Shown: positions 32,396-40,930 of the stretch, piece after piece
How the letters are laid out: each line of letters begins with the position of its first letter
Numbering within the stretch: the stretch's first letter is position 1
From: DASXMT01 sp963781305
GTDB lineage: Bacteria; Actinomycetota; Acidimicrobiia; Acidimicrobiales; RAAP-2
DNA: 64,000 bases
Direction: 5' to 3'
Assembly: GCA_963781305.1 (NCBI GenBank)
Contig: CAWAFL010000001.1
Coordinates: 1,116,001 to 1,180,000 of the forward strand
The notes under the pieces: model-generated
Told to the model about the DNA's origin: nothing
The model's input: the letters and a program-made list of their open reading frames with translations, nothing else
Database searches by the model: none
Position numbers and translations under genes: made by a program

Positions 32396-33601
32396 TTAGG
32401 CCGAGGGCTCGGATCCCACGACGCTGACGAAGCTCACGCATTCCCCCGGGCCGCCACCCAGGTTGTGGGTCAGGCCAAGGGTCCGACCTCCCTCGGTGAC
32501 GCTCTTGATCTGGCGGTCCTCGGGCGCCTGGCGCCGAAGTTGCAGCCAGCACTCGAACATCATCCGGAGCCCTGACGCCCCGATGGGGTGACCGAAGCTC
32601 TTCAGCCCACCGTCGGGGTTCACCGGCAGTTCACCGTCGAGGTCGAACGTCCCGGCCAGGACCTCCTTCCAGGCCGTGCCGCGGTCGGCGAATCCGAGGT
32701 CCTCCATCAGGACCAGCTCGGTCGGGGTGAAGCAGTCGTGAACTTCGGCCATGGCCAGCTGCGCTCGGGGATCGGTCACGCCCGCCTGCCGGTAGGCGTC
32801 GGCGGCCGAGCGCACCACCTCCTCGAAGGTCGTGTAGTCGTAGTCGGGATCGATGGGGCCGGCCGCCGGTCCGGCCACGAAGCTGAGCCCCTTCACGTAC
32901 AGCGGTGCGTCTGTGTAGCGGTGCGCGTCCTCGGCCCGGCACACGATGGCCGCGGCTGAGCCGTCGGACACGCCGCTGCAGTCGAACACACCCAGTTCGC
33001 CAGCGACCCGGGGCGACTTGGAGATGGTCTCGAGAGAGACCTCCTTGCGGAACTGGGCACGAGGATTGCGGGCCCCGTTGAAATGGTTCTTCCAGGCGAT
33101 GCGGGTCATGACGTCTTTCATTTCCTGGGTGTCCACCCCGTATTTGTGGCTATAGGAGGGAGCGAGGAACGAGAAGGTGGCCGGAGCCGTGAGCGAGCCG
33201 CCGGTGCCATCGCCCACCTGGTGGATACCGGTGAGGCCCGAATAGCCCGAGTCCTTCAGTTTCTCCACTCCGATGGCCATGGCCACGTCGTACGCTCCGG
33301 AGGCGACGGCGTAGCAGGCGTTGCGAAGGGCCTCTGACCCGGTGGCACAGAAGTTCTCCACCCGCGTGACCGGCTTGTAGTCGAGCTTGAGCGGACGGGA
33401 CAGGGTGAGACCGGAGTTGCCCGAACCAAGCGTGCCCAACCAGAAGGCGTCGATGTCGTCGAGGGACACTCCGGCGGAGGCGATGGCGTCCTTGGCCGCG
33501 TCGGTGAGCAGATCGTCCGCGCCCTTGTCCCAGCGCTCGCCGAATTCCGTGCAGCCCATGCCGACGATGGCCACTCTGTCCCGAATGCCGTTGCTGGCCA
33601 T
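32396..33601 (-). CDS. SCP2-type thiolase
   Basis: A 401-residue thiolase of the sterol-carrier-protein-X type. The nucleophile is Cys85 in ENFCATGSEAL, the HDCF motif appears in EVHDCFTPTEL, and SFGHPIGASGLR carries the catalytic His; TLGLTHNLGGGPGECV closes the protein. It would catalyse thiolytic or retro-aldol C-C cleavage of an acyl-CoA. The gene begins two bases after the HMG-CoA-synthase-like/DUF35 fusion. Thiolases of this type form complexes with DUF35 proteins, for example Ltp2-ChsH2 in steroid degradation and the archaeal thiolase-HMGCS-DUF35 complex, so a physical assembly with the neighbour is likely. Confidence 0.9.
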   Translation of the reverse strand: MASNGIRDRVAIVGMGCTEFGERWDKGADDLLTDAAKDAIASAGVSLDDIDAFWLGTLGSGNSGLTLSRPLKLDYKPVTRVENFCATGSEALRNACYAVASGAYDVAMAIGVEKLKDSGYSGLTGIHQVGDGTGGSLTAPATFSFLAPSYSHKYGVDTQEMKDVMTRIAWKNHFNGARNPRAQFRKEVSLETISKSPRVAGELGVFDCSGVSDGSAAAIVCRAEDAHRYTDAPLYVKGLSFVAGPAAGPIDPDYDYTTFEEVVRSAADAYRQAGVTDPRAQLAMAEVHDCFTPTELVLMEDLGFADRGTAWKEVLAGTFDLDGELPVNPDGGLKSFGHPIGASGLRMMFECWLQLRRQAPEDRQIKSVTEGGRTLGLTHNLGGGPGECVSFVSVVGSEPSA

Positions 33602-33603
33602 GT

Positions 33604-35145
33604 CTATGCCTCCTTGGTCGGTACTGCGCCTGCTGTAGCTGTGGCTGCCGATGTTGTGGCGGCCGAAGCTGTGTCTGCCAAAGCTGTGGCGGCCGAAGCT
33701 GTGTCGCCCTGGGGCGTCCCGTCACTCACCGGACGCGCCTTCCAGAAGTAATTGTGCATCCCGTCGGCGGTGTAGAAGCGGCGGAAGGTCATCTCCACCC
33801 TGGTGCCGATCTCGACGGCATCGGGATCGCAGTCGGTGAGCTCGCAGCGGAACCGCCCACCACCATCGAAGTCCACCACCACCCCCACGGTCGGCGGGGA
33901 CAGGCTGAAGGCCAGGTAGTCGATGGTAAAGGTGGCCACCGTGCCTTGCACGTCGGCCAATCGCTCCGACTCCATCTGATCGACCGACTTGCAGCGGAGG
34001 CACACCCGGGTGGGCGGAAGATGGCGAAACCCACACACCAGACACTGGCTGGCGTTGAACCCATACTTCCATCCCTCGGAGCGCAGCATGTTCGGCGCAC
34101 CGGGTCGACCGGGCTCGGGACGGCGCGGGGGCTCCCGGTGCAACTGACCCCGCCAGGTCAGGAACGACGCATAGGAGAGATCGGAGCGACCCGAGGTCAC
34201 CTGCTCGGCCACGCTGTCCAGGCCGGCCTCACGGTGTGCCGCCTGGACGGCCGGGAGTCGGTCGGTGGTTCGCCACACCAGCGCGTCGGCTCCGTCGGCC
34301 AGTTGTACGGTGACCACGACCTGACCGGGCGTGGCCCGCTCGAGCACGTCGGCCAGTCCCACCCCCAGCTGGGAGGCGCCCAAATTACCGATGGCGGACG
34401 AGTTGTCGGGGGCCACCGCCTCGGCGGCCACGCCCAGCGAGCTCTTGATGGCCCGGACGGCCCGGGTGTGGAGGCCGGTCACCACGAGATGGTCCACGCT
34501 CTCCGCGGTGATGCCCGCCGACTTCAGGGCGTCGGCAAAGGCGGCATGGGCCAGGGGGACGTAGGCCTGCTCACCGAAGCGCTCCTCCCATTGTTGTGAG
34601 CTCTGCTCGCCGGGTACGCGCCACCGATCGACGAACTCCTCGGTGGCCGAGGCCCGCCCGATGAGCTCGAGCGCTGCCCCGTCGGGCACGCAGGTGAAGG
34701 CCACGCCGCCATCGCCCGACTCCCGCTCGTCGCCACCCCCGGCCAAGCCGGTTCGGAGCTCGGAGATCACGGCCAGGGTCGGGTGGTCGCGTCCGGAGTC
34801 CACCGCTGTCGTGAGCGCGGCCACGGCGGAGCGGACCGAGCCGACCAGGTCATAGGCGCCGGCCCGCTGGGGGAGGCCCAGGGCGGCGTGGATGGTGGTG
34901 GCGTTGGTCTTGTCCTGGTAGGCGGGCTCGGGGGTGGAGAAGAAGAGCTGCTCTGCCGCAGGCACTCCAGACCCTGACTGGGCACGACGAGCCGCTTCCA
35001 CCCCGAGCGTCGTGGTGTCCTCATCGAAGGAGGCGACGGTCCTCGCCCCACGACCGGCCGGTGCCCCAAGGGCCTGCCCGATGGTCTTGCGTTCCAGGCG
35101 CCAGAACGGGAGGTATACCCCCCAGGACCCGATTCCCGATGCCAT
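33604..35145 (-). CDS. HMG-CoA synthase-like / DUF35 (zinc ribbon-OB fold) fusion protein
   Basis: A 513-residue protein with three parts. Residues 1-345 are a thiolase-fold HMG-CoA-synthase-like domain (IGSWGVYLPFWRLER, then SSAIGNLGASQLGVGLADVL). The usual nucleophilic Cys is missing: the region reads YDLVGSVRSAVAAL and no Cys occurs in residues 1-151. Residues 360-475 are DUF35, with Cys368/371 and Cys382/385 as a zinc ribbon and an OB-fold including VGVVVDFDGGG. The last 40 residues are an Ala/Thr-rich tail encoded by a 15-bp repeat. The ATG at 35145 follows GGGGAG. It probably bridges and shuttles CoA esters for the thiolase next to it. Confidence 0.82.
   Translation of the reverse strand: MASGIGSWGVYLPFWRLERKTIGQALGAPAGRGARTVASFDEDTTTLGVEAARRAQSGSGVPAAEQLFFSTPEPAYQDKTNATTIHAALGLPQRAGAYDLVGSVRSAVAALTTAVDSGRDHPTLAVISELRTGLAGGGDERESGDGGVAFTCVPDGAALELIGRASATEEFVDRWRVPGEQSSQQWEERFGEQAYVPLAHAAFADALKSAGITAESVDHLVVTGLHTRAVRAIKSSLGVAAEAVAPDNSSAIGNLGASQLGVGLADVLERATPGQVVVTVQLADGADALVWRTTDRLPAVQAAHREAGLDSVAEQVTSGRSDLSYASFLTWRGQLHREPPRRPEPGRPGAPNMLRSEGWKYGFNASQCLVCGFRHLPPTRVCLRCKSVDQMESERLADVQGTVATFTIDYLAFSLSPPTVGVVVDFDGGGRFRCELTDCDPDAVEIGTRVEMTFRRFYTADGMHNYFWKARPVSDGTPQGDTASAATALADTASAATTSAATATAGAVPTKEA
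33635..33709. repeat. Five copies of a 15-bp repeat in the DUF35 protein tail
   Basis: Units like GAAGCTGTGTCTGCC start at 33635, 33650, 33665, 33680 and 33695. On the minus strand they encode five-residue blocks of Ala, Asp/Thr and Ser, forming the C-terminal low-complexity tail. Confidence 0.88.
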
Positions 35146-35270
35146 CCACTCCCCTTTATCGGTCGCTGGGCCGGCCTCTGGTGACCGGCACCATCGCAGC
35201 TCCGATGCTAGGGGAAAATCGCTCTGGTCAGAAAACGCCTGTTGCGGAGTCCGGCCGCAGGCCGGCGGGC

Positions 35271-36122
35271 TCAGAACTTCGATCGTCCGCCCGCATTGGG
35301 CTTTTGGCCTTCGGGGAAGGCGCGGACCATGTTCTCCTGCACGAACGAGGCAACCAGGCGGCCGTCGGTGGCGAAGACGTTGGCCCGACCATAGGAGCGA
35401 CCGCGCCCGGCATAGGGGCTCTCGTGGGCCAGCAGGTACCACTCCCCCGCCGCGATCGGCTCGTGAAAGGTCAGGGTGTGGGTGAGCACGCTGGTCGAGA
35501 ACTCGACATGGGACAAGGCCTGCCCGAACCCGGCGTGCGGCCGCATGGCCGTCCCGATGAGGAACCCGTCGGTCGCGTAGGCCAGCAGGGCCTGCCCGAT
35601 GGTGCCGACATCTCCAGAGCCCGGGAACCTGCTCCACACGAAGAGCTCGGCCGGACCGACGGCACTCGGGTCCGAGATGTCGACGTCGTCGACCACCCGG
35701 ATCTCCCAGAAGGCCTCGTGGGCCGACAAGGGGGAGTCCTCGGGCGCGCCCACCGATGGCGACTCGGAACCGTGGCGGATGAGGTCGGGCTCCACCGCGC
35801 TCAACAGGACCAGGGAACGCGTGCACAGTCGGTCACCCTGCCTGACGGTGACGGTGGCGCTGCCCAGCGCCCGGCCGACGTGCATGGCCTCGACCTCGAT
35901 GTCGAGGGGCTGGTCCAGCGCACCGCCGCGGGCGAACACGGTATGCACCGACTTCACCTCTTTGGTCGGATCCACCGTCGCGCCGGCCACGATGGTCTGC
36001 GCCAGGAGCTGGCCGCCGAAGACCACCCCACCCGGACCGGATCCGAAGTTCTGGGCGCGAAAGCGACCCTCACCGACCCGCTCGAGATCCAGGACCCCCA
36101 GCAACTCCGAAAGCTCAGCCAT
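35271..36122 (-). CDS. TesB-like acyl-CoA thioesterase (double hotdog)
   Basis: A 283-residue protein with two hotdog domains. The first has GGVVFGGQLLAQTIVAG and KSVHTVFARGG, typical of thioesterase II; the second has TFHEPIAAGEWYLLAHESP and LVASFVQENMVR. The catalytic Gln of the Asp-Thr-Gln group is in FVQENMVR, but the Asp position (SLDHS in E. coli TesB) reads VLTHT and the Thr position looks like Pro, so activity may differ. It would release CoA from acyl-CoA to relieve CoA trapping. It lies 125 bases upstream of the DUF35 fusion gene on the same strand. Confidence 0.78.
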   Translation of the reverse strand: MAELSELLGVLDLERVGEGRFRAQNFGSGPGGVVFGGQLLAQTIVAGATVDPTKEVKSVHTVFARGGALDQPLDIEVEAMHVGRALGSATVTVRQGDRLCTRSLVLLSAVEPDLIRHGSESPSVGAPEDSPLSAHEAFWEIRVVDDVDISDPSAVGPAELFVWSRFPGSGDVGTIGQALLAYATDGFLIGTAMRPHAGFGQALSHVEFSTSVLTHTLTFHEPIAAGEWYLLAHESPYAGRGRSYGRANVFATDGRLVASFVQENMVRAFPEGQKPNAGGRSKF

Positions 36123-36326
36123 CTCTCTCCCTCTCGTCCTGGGCGACGTGGTCCCTCCTGCTGCTCGGACGAACCCCCGCGGTCCCCGATGGAACGGGCG
36201 CCCCGACGGGGGATCTTGTCACAGGCGATCCGGATGCGCCGCCGTCGACCCCTGGCCGACGATGGCGAAAACACTGATTTCCGTCTACTGTGATGCTCCG
36301 GCGTGGCCACGCAGGAGGGGGATGAC

Positions 36327-37031
36327 ATGCTGTTTCTGCACGAGGTCCACAAGGTGATCGGGTCGAAGGAAGACGAGTTCGAAGCGGCCTACCGGGACCA
36401 GTGGATGGCCACCATGGCCGAGAGCGACTCTGCCCGGCTGCTCTGGTATGCGAACCATGCCCACGGTAGCGGCATGTCCTACCAGGTGGTGACCGTCACA
36501 GCCCTGGCCGACGGCCGAGCCTGGCAGGACGTGGCTCACCGAGCGCGAAGCGGTGACCTGCAGGCGTGGATGCGGGAGGTCGACTCCCTCCGCCATGACG
36601 TCGAGGGCAAGATCCTCATGCCCCTGCCCTGGTCGCCCATGCAGGAGGTCGACCTCTCCACCGTGCCCGTCGACGGGCGCGAGCACGAGTTGACCATGTA
36701 CATGGAGGACACCATGTGGCCCTACGACGGAAAGCTGCAGGACTACATCGATGCCTGCGGATCCGTCTACTCCAAGAGCCTGAAGGTCGACGCGTCGGAC
36801 AGGCTCATCTCCATCCAGCTGGCCAGCCAGCCGGCCTTGGGCTCCTCGGTGCGCAACGAGGTCACGCTCATGCAGAAGATTCACGATGCCGGGCGCCTAC
36901 AGCAGCTCCTCATGAGCGAGATCCCGCTGGAGCTGCGCAAGCCGGGTACATGGATGCACGATGCCCTGGCCGTGCGCGACCAATGGGAGAGCAAGTTGTT
37001 GCGCACCTCGGCTTGGTCACCCCTCTACTGA
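36327..37031 (+). CDS. Conserved protein of unknown function, paralogue of 38587 gene
   Basis: A 234-residue protein starting MLFLHEVHKVIGSKEDEFEA, a pattern (strand, then E-D-E-F-E-x-x-Y-R-D helix) like NIPSNAP/dimeric alpha-beta-barrel domains. It contains MEDTMWPYDGKLQDYI and ends in MHDALAVRDQWESKLLRTS. The ATG at 36327 is spaced six bases from GGAGGGGG. A gap-free paralogue of identical length lies at 38587, on the other side of a CoA ligase. The two are nearly identical at both ends and diverge around residues 130-175, which suggests they may form a heterodimer or act on different ligands. Function unknown. Confidence 0.75.
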   Translation: MLFLHEVHKVIGSKEDEFEAAYRDQWMATMAESDSARLLWYANHAHGSGMSYQVVTVTALADGRAWQDVAHRARSGDLQAWMREVDSLRHDVEGKILMPLPWSPMQEVDLSTVPVDGREHELTMYMEDTMWPYDGKLQDYIDACGSVYSKSLKVDASDRLISIQLASQPALGSSVRNEVTLMQKIHDAGRLQQLLMSEIPLELRKPGTWMHDALAVRDQWESKLLRTSAWSPLY

Positions 37032-37089
37032 TGACCGTCCCCCAGTTGCGAATGGCCGGGGATCACCGCCCCACCGGGAGGCGTCCAAG

Positions 37090-38571
37090 GTGAGCAGCAT
37101 CAACATCGGCCACGTCAGCGATGCCGCCGTCAGGGGGCTTCCCTCCCGGGTGGCCCTGATCGTGGACGACCGTCCCTGCACCTACGGTCAGCTCGACGAC
37201 GTGGTCCGGCGGGCCATGACCTGCCTGGCCGAGAGGGGAATCGGGCCCGGAGATCGGGTCCCGATCGTCGATGTCGGCAGCGTCGTCTCGGTGGCGGCCA
37301 CCCTGGCCGCAGCCCGGATGGGCGCGGCCGCCGCGCTCATCAATCCGGCCCTGCGCCCGGGCGAGATCGCGGCCCTGGTGGACACGGCCGGATGTCGACC
37401 GCTGGCTGTCACCGGCGATGCCTTTGCCGCGACGGGGGGCGTTGCGGTAGGCGGGAACGTGCTGACCTCGTCGGAGCTCCTCGGGGCCGCGCCGGCAGCA
37501 ACCGACTCGTCGATCGGCTCCGACGGCGAAGAGGCCCTCGTCCTCTTCACCAGCGGGACCACGGGCCTGCCCAAGGCAGTGCCCGTCAGCCACGGGGTGC
37601 TGGGTGCCCGACTCAGCGGCTTCGCCGCGCCGTTCAGGCCCGAGGTCGATGCCAACACCACCATCATGTGTGTTCCCTATTTCCATGTGGGCGGATCGCT
37701 GGGCCTGCTGGGCAGCCTGTACTCGGGCAACACCCTGGTGATCCAAGCCCGCTTTGACGCCGGCGAGTGGATCCGCCTTGTCCGGGACCATCGGGTTACC
37801 GGCGCCTTCCTGGTCCCGACCATGTTGCAGAGGATCCTCGACCACCCGGACTGCTCCGCCGAAGCGCTGAACTCGTTGGTCTCGATCACCTACGGGGCCG
37901 CGGCCGCTCCGGTGGCCCTGGTCGAACGGGCCATGGACGCGCTCCCCCACGTGGGCTTGGCCAACGTCTTCGGTCAGACCGAGACCCTGGGCGCCTACAC
38001 CATGCTGCTGCCCGATGACCACAGACGTCGGGATCGCATCGGCTCGTTGGGCAAGCCCCTCCCCGGGGTCGAGATCCGCATCGTGGTGCCCGGGACCGAG
38101 GAGCCCGTGCCTTCCGGTCAGGTCGGCGAGTTGCTGGTGCTATCACCGCAGAACGTCGCCCCCGGATGGCTGCGCACCGGCGACCTGGCCCGCGTCGACG
38201 GCGACGGCTACCTCTACCCGTCGGGGCGCCTGTCCGACACCATCAACCGGGGCGGCGAGAAATTCGGTCCCATCGAGATCGAGACGGTGTTGCGCAGGCA
38301 CCCTTCCGTGGCCGACGTGGCCGTCACCGGCGTGGCCGACACGGAGATGGGCCAACGGGTGGCCGCCGTCGTCGTGCTGGGCAAGCCGGCGACCGAGCAG
38401 GACCTGACCGACTTCTGCCGGGAGCACCTGGCCCGCTTCAAGATCCCCGAGCGGATCGTCTTCGTCGACACCGTTCCCTGCAACGAGACGGGCAAGGTCG
38501 ACCGCCGGGCCCTGGCTCAGCTGGTGGCCCATGAGGCCGAGACGGTGGCCCATGAGGCCGAGACGGCCTGA
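37090..38571 (+). CDS. Acyl-CoA synthetase (AMP-forming)
   Basis: A 493-residue ANL ligase with the ATP loop LFTSGTTGLPKAV, the adenine-binding NVFGQTETLG, the A7 motif GWLRTGDLARV and the A10 motif CNETGKVDRRAL, so the catalytic Lys is present. It activates a carboxylic acid to its CoA ester. The GTG at 37090 is eight bases after GGGAGG. The last 14 residues are the duplicated block VAHEAET, encoded by a 21-bp tandem repeat. It lies between two paralogous 234-residue proteins, all on one probable mRNA that continues into the Baeyer-Villiger-type oxygenase and epoxide hydrolase genes. Confidence 0.92.
   Translation: MSSINIGHVSDAAVRGLPSRVALIVDDRPCTYGQLDDVVRRAMTCLAERGIGPGDRVPIVDVGSVVSVAATLAAARMGAAAALINPALRPGEIAALVDTAGCRPLAVTGDAFAATGGVAVGGNVLTSSELLGAAPAATDSSIGSDGEEALVLFTSGTTGLPKAVPVSHGVLGARLSGFAAPFRPEVDANTTIMCVPYFHVGGSLGLLGSLYSGNTLVIQARFDAGEWIRLVRDHRVTGAFLVPTMLQRILDHPDCSAEALNSLVSITYGAAAAPVALVERAMDALPHVGLANVFGQTETLGAYTMLLPDDHRRRDRIGSLGKPLPGVEIRIVVPGTEEPVPSGQVGELLVLSPQNVAPGWLRTGDLARVDGDGYLYPSGRLSDTINRGGEKFGPIEIETVLRRHPSVADVAVTGVADTEMGQRVAAVVVLGKPATEQDLTDFCREHLARFKIPERIVFVDTVPCNETGKVDRRALAQLVAHEAETVAHEAETA
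38524..38565. repeat. Two copies of a 21-bp repeat at the ligase C-terminus
   Basis: A 21-base unit beginning GTGGCCCATGAGGCCGAGAC starts at 38524 and 38545 and is translated as VAHEAET twice at the end of the CoA ligase. Confidence 0.92.
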
Positions 38572-38586
38572 GAAGAGGAGAGAAAC

Positions 38587-39291
38587 ATGTTGTTCCTGCA
38601 CGAGACCCACAAGGTGGTGGGCAGCAATGAAGACGAGTTCGAAGCGGCCTACCGCGATCAGTGGATGCCGACCATGGCCGAGAGCGACTACGCCCGACTG
38701 CTGTGGTACACCAACCACGCCCACGGCAGCGGGCTGTCGTACAACGTGGTCACCATCACCGCCATCACCGACGGCCGCGCCTGGGAAGAGCTGGCCACCC
38801 GGATACAGAGGGGTGACCTCCAGTCGTGGGCCGGGACGGTGGACGACCTCCGCCACGACGTGTTCGGCAAGATCCTCATGCCCGTCGACTGGTCGCCGCT
38901 CCAGGAGGTGGACCTGGGTACCGTCCCCACCGACGGGCGCACCCACGAGCTCAGCTTGTTCATGGAGGACACCGGCTGGCCGTATGTGGCCATCGACGAT
39001 TACATCCAGGGTTGGTACGACATCTACTACGCGCCCATGCAGAAGCGACCCCCCGAACAGCAGGTGCTGGACATCCAGGCGTGCTTCCAGGTCGCCCACG
39101 GCACCCATCAGCGACGCGAGGCCATGCTCTGGCAGAAGATTCGTCGGCCCGAGGCGCTGACCCAACTTCTCACCAGCGAGATGCCGCCCGAGCACCGCGG
39201 TCCTGGCTCCTATATGCACGACGCCTTGGAGCTCCGCGACCAGTGGGAATCCCGGCTGCTGCGGACTAGCAGCTGGTCTCCGCTGTTCTGA
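38587..39291 (+). CDS. Conserved protein of unknown function, paralogue of 36327 gene
   Basis: A 234-residue protein, MLFLHETHKVVGSNEDEFEA, aligning without gaps to the protein at 36327; the C-termini also match (MHDALELRDQWESRLLRTSS). The central part (residues 130-175) differs, including WYDIYYAPMQKRPPEQQ. It starts 15 bases after the ligase stop with GAGGAG before the ATG at 38587. The two paralogues bracket the ligase, indicating a local duplication and a role tied to that ligase or to the oxygenase downstream. The fold may be dimeric alpha/beta barrel. No catalytic residue can be assigned. Confidence 0.75.
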   Translation: MLFLHETHKVVGSNEDEFEAAYRDQWMPTMAESDYARLLWYTNHAHGSGLSYNVVTITAITDGRAWEELATRIQRGDLQSWAGTVDDLRHDVFGKILMPVDWSPLQEVDLGTVPTDGRTHELSLFMEDTGWPYVAIDDYIQGWYDIYYAPMQKRPPEQQVLDIQACFQVAHGTHQRREAMLWQKIRRPEALTQLLTSEMPPEHRGPGSYMHDALELRDQWESRLLRTSSWSPLF

Positions 39292-39304
39292 GACACGTGG
39301 GTCT

Positions 39305-40930
39305 GTGAAGAACCGCGCCACCAACGGCCGCTTCGGCTCAGCCAACGGCCGCCACCGCTTCACCAACGGCCGCTTCGGCTCAGCCAACGGCCGCTACCGC
39401 TTCACCAACGGCCGCTTCGGCTCAGCCAACGGCCGCTTCGGCTCATCGGGGACGCCTCGGATCGTGATCGTGGGCGCCGGATTCGGCGGCATCGCTACCG
39501 GCGTCAAGTTGAAGCGGGCCGGGATCCACAGCTTCACCATCTTCGAGAAGTCCGATGGTCCCGGCGGCACTTGGTGGGACAATCGCTATCCGGGCGCCGA
39601 GGTCGACGTCTCCTCCCACCTCTACTCGTACTCGTTCAAGAGCTACGACTGGAGCCGGACCCACGCCCGCCAACCGGAGCTCCAGCGCTATCTGCAAGAG
39701 GTCATCGACGACCACGGGCTCCGATCCCATCTTCGCTTCGGGACGACGGTTGAGGAAGCGGCCTGGGACGAGAGGACCCACCTCTACACCGTCCGACTCC
39801 ACCACGGCGAGGAGCTCAAGGCCAATGTTGTGGTCAGCGCCCTCGGCCTCCTCAACTATCCCCGGTATCCGGACTGGCCCGGACTGGACACGTTCCGAGG
39901 GCCGAAGTTCCACACCTTCCGCTGGGAACACGAGCACGATCTGACCGGGAAACGGGTGGCCGTGGTGGGCACCGGCTCGACGGCCACCCAGATCGTGCCC
40001 GAGATCGCACCCCTGGTGGGGCAGGTCAAGTTGTTCCAGCGGGAGCCCGGGTGGATCATCCCCAAGGGCGACCGGGACTTCACGCCGGAGGAGCGACGAA
40101 GCTTCCAGAACCGGCTCAGACGACGCATCGAGCGGATCCGGCTGGCCCTGCTGCTGGAGCGGAACCAGATCGGTGGGGCCATCCACCGTCCGGGCACGAA
40201 GATGAACTCGTTACGGGAACACCAGTGCCGCAGCTTCATCGACCGTGAGTTCGCTGAACGGCCGGATCTGCGGAAGGCGCTCACCCCCAAGTACCCCTAC
40301 CCGGGGAAGCGGCCAATCTTGAATTCGACGTTCTACGGCTCGCTGCGACGCGACAACGTCGAGCTGGTCCCCAAGGCGGTGACGGCGGTGACCGAGGAAG
40401 GGATCGTCGACGCCGAGGGCATCGAGCACGCCGTCGATATCCTGGTCATGGCCACCGGCTTTCAGCCCGCCAACTACCTGGCCAGCCTGGAGGTGCGCGG
40501 GCGTGACGGCCGGACCATTCACGACGTATGGGACGGCGAGCCCCGGGCCATGTTGGGCATGACCGTGCCGGGGTTCCCGAACTTCTACATGCTCTACGGT
40601 CCCAACACCAACGGCGGGGAAATCATCTCGTGTCTGGAGCGACAAGCCGAACACGTGGTGGAGGCGGTGAAGCGGATGACGCGCCAGGGCGTCACCGCGG
40701 TCGAGGTGCGCCCCGTCTTTTATGAGCTGTACAACCGCTGGCTCGAGCGCCAGATGGAGGGCACGGCCTGGCAGGTCGCCAACAACTACTACAAGTCGGC
40801 GTCAGGCCGGATCGTGACCCAGTGGCCATTCGGGGCGTTCCTGTACGGGGTGCTGACCAAGGTGCTGGCCCCGCTGTCGGAGGCCACCCGGGTGGCGACG
40901 GCTACTGGGCCACCGCCCGAAGGACGCTGA
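39305..40930 (+). CDS. Baeyer-Villiger-type flavin monooxygenase with repeat-encoded N-terminus
   Basis: A 541-residue class B flavoprotein. After about 50 residues of NGRFGSA/NGR(H,Y)RFT repeats comes the FAD motif IVIVGAGFGG, GGTWWDNRYPGAEVD, the Baeyer-Villiger fingerprint FRGPKFHTFRW (FxGxxxHxxxW) and the NADPH motif VAVVGTGSTATQ. It would insert oxygen next to a ketone, giving an ester or lactone. No other start codon lies between the GTG at 39305 and the FAD motif, so the repeats are translated. It overlaps the epoxide hydrolase gene by one base (TGATG). NADPH and oxygen are the cosubstrates. Confidence 0.92.
   Translation: MKNRATNGRFGSANGRHRFTNGRFGSANGRYRFTNGRFGSANGRFGSSGTPRIVIVGAGFGGIATGVKLKRAGIHSFTIFEKSDGPGGTWWDNRYPGAEVDVSSHLYSYSFKSYDWSRTHARQPELQRYLQEVIDDHGLRSHLRFGTTVEEAAWDERTHLYTVRLHHGEELKANVVVSALGLLNYPRYPDWPGLDTFRGPKFHTFRWEHEHDLTGKRVAVVGTGSTATQIVPEIAPLVGQVKLFQREPGWIIPKGDRDFTPEERRSFQNRLRRRIERIRLALLLERNQIGGAIHRPGTKMNSLREHQCRSFIDREFAERPDLRKALTPKYPYPGKRPILNSTFYGSLRRDNVELVPKAVTAVTEEGIVDAEGIEHAVDILVMATGFQPANYLASLEVRGRDGRTIHDVWDGEPRAMLGMTVPGFPNFYMLYGPNTNGGEIISCLERQAEHVVEAVKRMTRQGVTAVEVRPVFYELYNRWLERQMEGTAWQVANNYYKSASGRIVTQWPFGAFLYGVLTKVLAPLSEATRVATATGPPPEGR
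39323..39448. repeat. Six copies of a 21-bp repeat at the monooxygenase N-terminus
   Basis: Units start at 39323, 39344, 39365, 39386, 39407 and 39428 and begin AACGGCCGCTTCGGCTCA or AACGGCCGCYACCGCTTC, alternating in a higher-order 42-bp pattern. They encode seven-residue blocks NGRFGSA and NGRHRFT/NGRYRFT. Confidence 0.93.

Noticed and set aside
33604..35826. 740-residue version of the DUF35 fusion protein
   Set aside because: The additional N-terminal part overlaps the TesB-like gene in another frame and reads as Arg/Gly-rich text; the ATG at 35145 with GGGGAG is the natural start.
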